NCBI RefSeq assembly: GCF_004342285.1
Contig: NZ_SMCV01000006.1
Coordinates: 248,001 to 312,000 of the forward strand
Direction: 5' to 3'
Source of the DNA: Klebsiella sp. BIGb0138
GTDB taxonomy: Bacteria; Pseudomonadota; Gammaproteobacteria; Enterobacterales; Enterobacteriaceae
DNA length: 64,000 nucleotides
Shown: one piece after another, positions 61,748-64,000 of the stretch
How positions within the stretch are numbered: position 1 is the first letter of the stretch
How the letters are laid out: each line of letters starts with the position of its first letter
Program-made: the position numbers and the translations under genes
The notes under the pieces: generated by a model
Seen by the model: only the letters and a program-made list of their open reading frames with translations
Told to the model about the DNA's origin: nothing
Database searches by the model: none

Positions 61748-64000
61748 ATGGCACACTACAGCTTAACCCCGCGCGTCACCGTGCTGGTACAACGTTTACT
61801 GTCACAAAAAAGCACCCTCTGTACCGAACATGCCGCCGCGCTGAGCGCCCTTGATGGCGATATCGCCGGTATCCCCGCCGCCGTGAAACCGGCGCGCCGT
61901 TTCTATGAACTGATGCGCCAGCTGCCGGTGTGCATCAGCCCCGACGAGCTGATCGTCGGCAACCAGACCCGTCAGCCACACGGGGCGATTTTCCACGATG
62001 AGAGCGCAATGCATCGCCCGTCGGCGTTCCGCTTCCTGAATCTTAACGACGAACTGGACTCCCCGGACTACCGGCTGATTGTCGAAAAAGGCGTGCTGGC
62101 GATCAAACACCAGCTGGAAGAGAAAACCCGCAGCCTCGGCAGCGCCGTTAGCCGCAGCGGGATGGATGAAGTCAACGGCTGTCGCGCCGCGATTTACGCC
62201 TGCGACGCCCTGCTCACCCTCGCGCAGAAGCTGGCCGCCAGCGCCGAAACCCTTGCGGCGGCGGAAAGCAACGCCTACCGCCAGGCCGAGCTGCTGGAGA
62301 GCGCGGCGATCCTGCATCACGTGCCGGCCCATCCGGCGCGTAACTTTAAAGAAGCCTGCCAGGCCTTTTACCTGTTCCAGCTGGCGCTGCAGCTGGATAA
62401 CGGCAGCTATGCGGTGAACCCGGAAGGCGCCGACAAGGCCCTGCTGCCGTGGTATCAACGCGATATCGCCAGCGGCGCCCTGACCGCGCAGCAGGCGTAT
62501 GAGATCGTTGAATGCCTGTGGTTCAAACTGGCGGAACTGAGCGAAGTCCGCGCGGCCTGCGCGATCGACGGCTATCCGATGTTCGACGCCCTGCGCCACG
62601 GCGCCAGCCTCGATGACGCCAGCGTGGTCATCAACGAACTCTCCGCTCTGTTCCTCTGCGCGCAACGCAATCTGAGCGCGCTCAACCTGCCGGTGCGCCT
62701 GTTCCGCGGCAAGCAACACCTCGCCAGCGTGCCGTTCGCCGCCGACAGCGCTACTCCGGTCATGGAAGGGCTGACGCCGCGGATGCAGCGCCTGCGTAAC
62801 CACTACCTGCAGGCGCGCCCGAGCGTCTCTATTTACCGCGCGCTGGCCTTCACCGAAGTGGTCAAAGCCAACCCGGGGATGCCCACCATTCTGCTGCGTG
62901 CCAAAGCTTTCCGCCGCGCCTGCGAAACCGCGCCGGTTCTGATTCAGAACGATGAGCTGATCGTCGGCCATCCGTGCGGTAAAGCCCGTGCCGGCGCCTT
63001 CTCGCCGGATATCGCCTGGCGCTGGGTACGCGACGAGCTCGACACCATGAGCACCCGTCCGCAGGATCCGTTTGAGATCAGCGAAGAAGATAAGAAAACC
63101 ATCCGCGAAGAGATCGTCCCGTTCTGGGAAGGCCGTTCGCTGGATGAGATTTGTGAAGCGCAATACCGTGAAGCCGGGGTGTGGGCGTTCAGCGGCGAGA
63201 CGTTCGTCAGCGACCTCTCCTATCACCAGATTAACGGCGGCGGCGATACCTGCCCTGGCTACGACGTGCTGCTGTTTACCAAAGGGATGAACGGCATCAA
63301 AGCCGATGCCCAGGCCCACCTCGACCAGCTGAGCATGGAAAATCCGCAGGATATCGACCGCATCTACTTCTACAAAGCGGCGATTGAAACCTGCGAAGGA
63401 GTGGTGAACTACGCTCAGCGCATCGCCGCGCACGCCCGCGAGCTGGCAGCGCAGGAGCCGAACGCCCGGCGTCGCGCCGAGCTGCTGACCATTGCCGAAG
63501 TGAATGAGAACGTACCGGCGAACCCGCCGAAAACCCTGCAGGAAGCGCTGCAAAGCATCTGGACCGTCGAGTCGCTGTTCGAAGTGGAAGAGAACCAGAC
63601 CGGTCTGTCGTTAGGGCGCGTCGACCAGTACTGCTACCCGATGTTCGAGGCCGATATCCGTGAAGGCCGTCTGACCCACGACGGGGCGCTGGAGCTGATG
63701 CAGGCATTCATCATCAAGTGCGCCGAACTGATGTGGATGTCCAGCGAACTGGGGGCGAAATACTTCGCCGGCTACCAGCCGTTTATCAACCTCACCGTCG
63801 GCGGCCAGAAGCGCTCCGGCGGCGACGCCTGCAACGATCTGACCTATCTGATTATGGACGCCGTGCGCTTCGTGAAGGTCTATCAGCCGTCGCTGGCCTG
63901 CCGGATTCACAACCAGTCGCCGCAGAAGTATATGGAAAAAATCGTCGACGTGGTGAAGGCGGGGATGGGCTTCCCGGCCTGCCACTTCGATGATTCCCAC
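61748..64000 (+). CDS. cutC: Choline trimethylamine-lyase CutC, type II (3' end outside window)
   Basis: The reading frame is open from the ATG at 61748 (after TTGGAGAAGCTTACC) to the window edge, giving 751 residues with no stop. CutC is the glycyl-radical enzyme that cleaves choline to trimethylamine and acetaldehyde. Residues from about 342 on are the canonical PFL2-type barrel (GLTPRMQRLRNH; GVWAFSGETF; INGGGDTCPGYDV). Residues 1-340 are an N-terminal extension with a degenerate copy of the same domain. The catalytic Cys, the glycyl-radical loop and the activase gene cutD lie beyond the window. Length and context indicate the long, type II form of Klebsiella. Confidence 0.94.
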   Translation, partial: MAHYSLTPRVTVLVQRLLSQKSTLCTEHAAALSALDGDIAGIPAAVKPARRFYELMRQLPVCISPDELIVGNQTRQPHGAIFHDESAMHRPSAFRFLNLNDELDSPDYRLIVEKGVLAIKHQLEEKTRSLGSAVSRSGMDEVNGCRAAIYACDALLTLAQKLAASAETLAAAESNAYRQAELLESAAILHHVPAHPARNFKEACQAFYLFQLALQLDNGSYAVNPEGADKALLPWYQRDIASGALTAQQAYEIVECLWFKLAELSEVRAACAIDGYPMFDALRHGASLDDASVVINELSALFLCAQRNLSALNLPVRLFRGKQHLASVPFAADSATPVMEGLTPRMQRLRNHYLQARPSVSIYRALAFTEVVKANPGMPTILLRAKAFRRACETAPVLIQNDELIVGHPCGKARAGAFSPDIAWRWVRDELDTMSTRPQDPFEISEEDKKTIREEIVPFWEGRSLDEICEAQYREAGVWAFSGETFVSDLSYHQINGGGDTCPGYDVLLFTKGMNGIKADAQAHLDQLSMENPQDIDRIYFYKAAIETCEGVVNYAQRIAAHARELAAQEPNARRRAELLTIAEVNENVPANPPKTLQEALQSIWTVESLFEVEENQTGLSLGRVDQYCYPMFEADIREGRLTHDGALELMQAFIIKCAELMWMSSELGAKYFAGYQPFINLTVGGQKRSGGDACNDLTYLIMDAVRFVKVYQPSLACRIHNQSPQKYMEKIVDVVKAGMGFPACHFDDSH

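Noticed and set aside
61802-63553. 583-codon open frame on the minus strand opposite cutC
   Set aside because: It is the antisense shadow of the GC-rich cutC gene; its translation is Arg/His/Gln-rich with no recognisable domain, while the plus frame is clearly CutC.

Overview
The window reads as chromosomal DNA of a Klebsiella- or Raoultella-type member of the Enterobacteriaceae. Many genes match E. coli genes from the region around 98-99 min (fhuF, yjjQ-bglJ, yjjPB, dnaTC, yjjA, opgB, btsT-yjiXA, yjiN, mdtM, yjiML, yjiS, yjiR). They are interleaved with metabolic cargo typical of Klebsiella: pobA, a chromosomal fosA, split hpaG1/hpaG2, and a type II choline-utilisation (cut/cmc) microcompartment locus. 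I see no rRNA, tRNA, insertion sequence, phage gene or CRISPR array.

Layout. 0.2-5.7 kb: a membrane diguanylate cyclase, the siderophore-iron reductase fhuF, an orphan PTS EIIC, a YbaK-type deacylase and yjjQ-bglJ. 6.0-8.0 kb: pobR-pobA (4-hydroxybenzoate to protocatechuate). 8.3-14.0 kb: yjjPB, dnaTC, yjjA and opgB. 14.1-15.5 kb: two divergent GNAT acetyltransferase genes. 15.6-22.8 kb: a catabolic island with an RpiR-type regulator, 2-keto-3-deoxy-6-phosphogalactonate aldolase, 2-keto-3-deoxygalactonate kinase, an SSS transporter, RidA, a D-aminoacylase-like deacylase and a DSD-type D-amino-acid dehydratase. Taken together the enzymes form a plausible complete pathway for an N-acylated 2-amino-2-deoxy-aldonate, for example N-acetyl-D-galactosaminate. 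This is the window's best candidate for a little-described system. 22.9-23.9 kb: a DpkA/Ldh2-like reductase.

24.0-35.4 kb: the complete 4-hydroxyphenylacetate pathway, hpaR / hpaG1G2EDFHIXA-BC. HpaBC hydroxylate the ring, HpaD cleaves it, HpaE, F, G, H and I take it to pyruvate and succinate semialdehyde, HpaX imports substrate, and HpaR and HpaA regulate. The hpaG and hpaB promoters share an unexplained near-identical element of about 24 bp. 35.7-39.1 kb: btsT-yjiX-yjiA, preceded by a perfect CRP palindrome and four regularly spaced ACC(A/G)CT boxes.

39.1-43.3 kb: a YfaZ-like porin, a succinate-semialdehyde-type dehydrogenase, an AraC regulator and a LysE exporter. They occupy the position of the E. 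coli restriction 'immigration control region'. 43.3-48.4 kb: yjiN, mdtM, a DUF2164 gene, and yjiM-yjiL-DUF3343, a double-cubane iron-sulfur reductase module of unknown substrate. 48.4-53 kb: a MarR-regulated HlyD/FUSC efflux operon, yjiS and the MocR-type regulator yjiR. 53.0-57.3 kb: fosA co-linear with a LysR gene, a quinone-reductase-like flavoprotein, a TetR regulator, and a ToxR-like/FidL-like membrane regulator pair. 57.7 kb to the right edge: the start of the choline microcompartment operon (three near-identical BMC-H shell genes, aldehyde dehydrogenase, BMC-V, alcohol dehydrogenase, cutC). cutC is cut by the window end before its catalytic Cys and Gly-radical motifs.

Several intergenic gaps carry REP/BIME-type hairpins, and one gap has a C15A7 homopolymer tract. 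All assignments rest on reading translations and on remembered family features; no database search was run.
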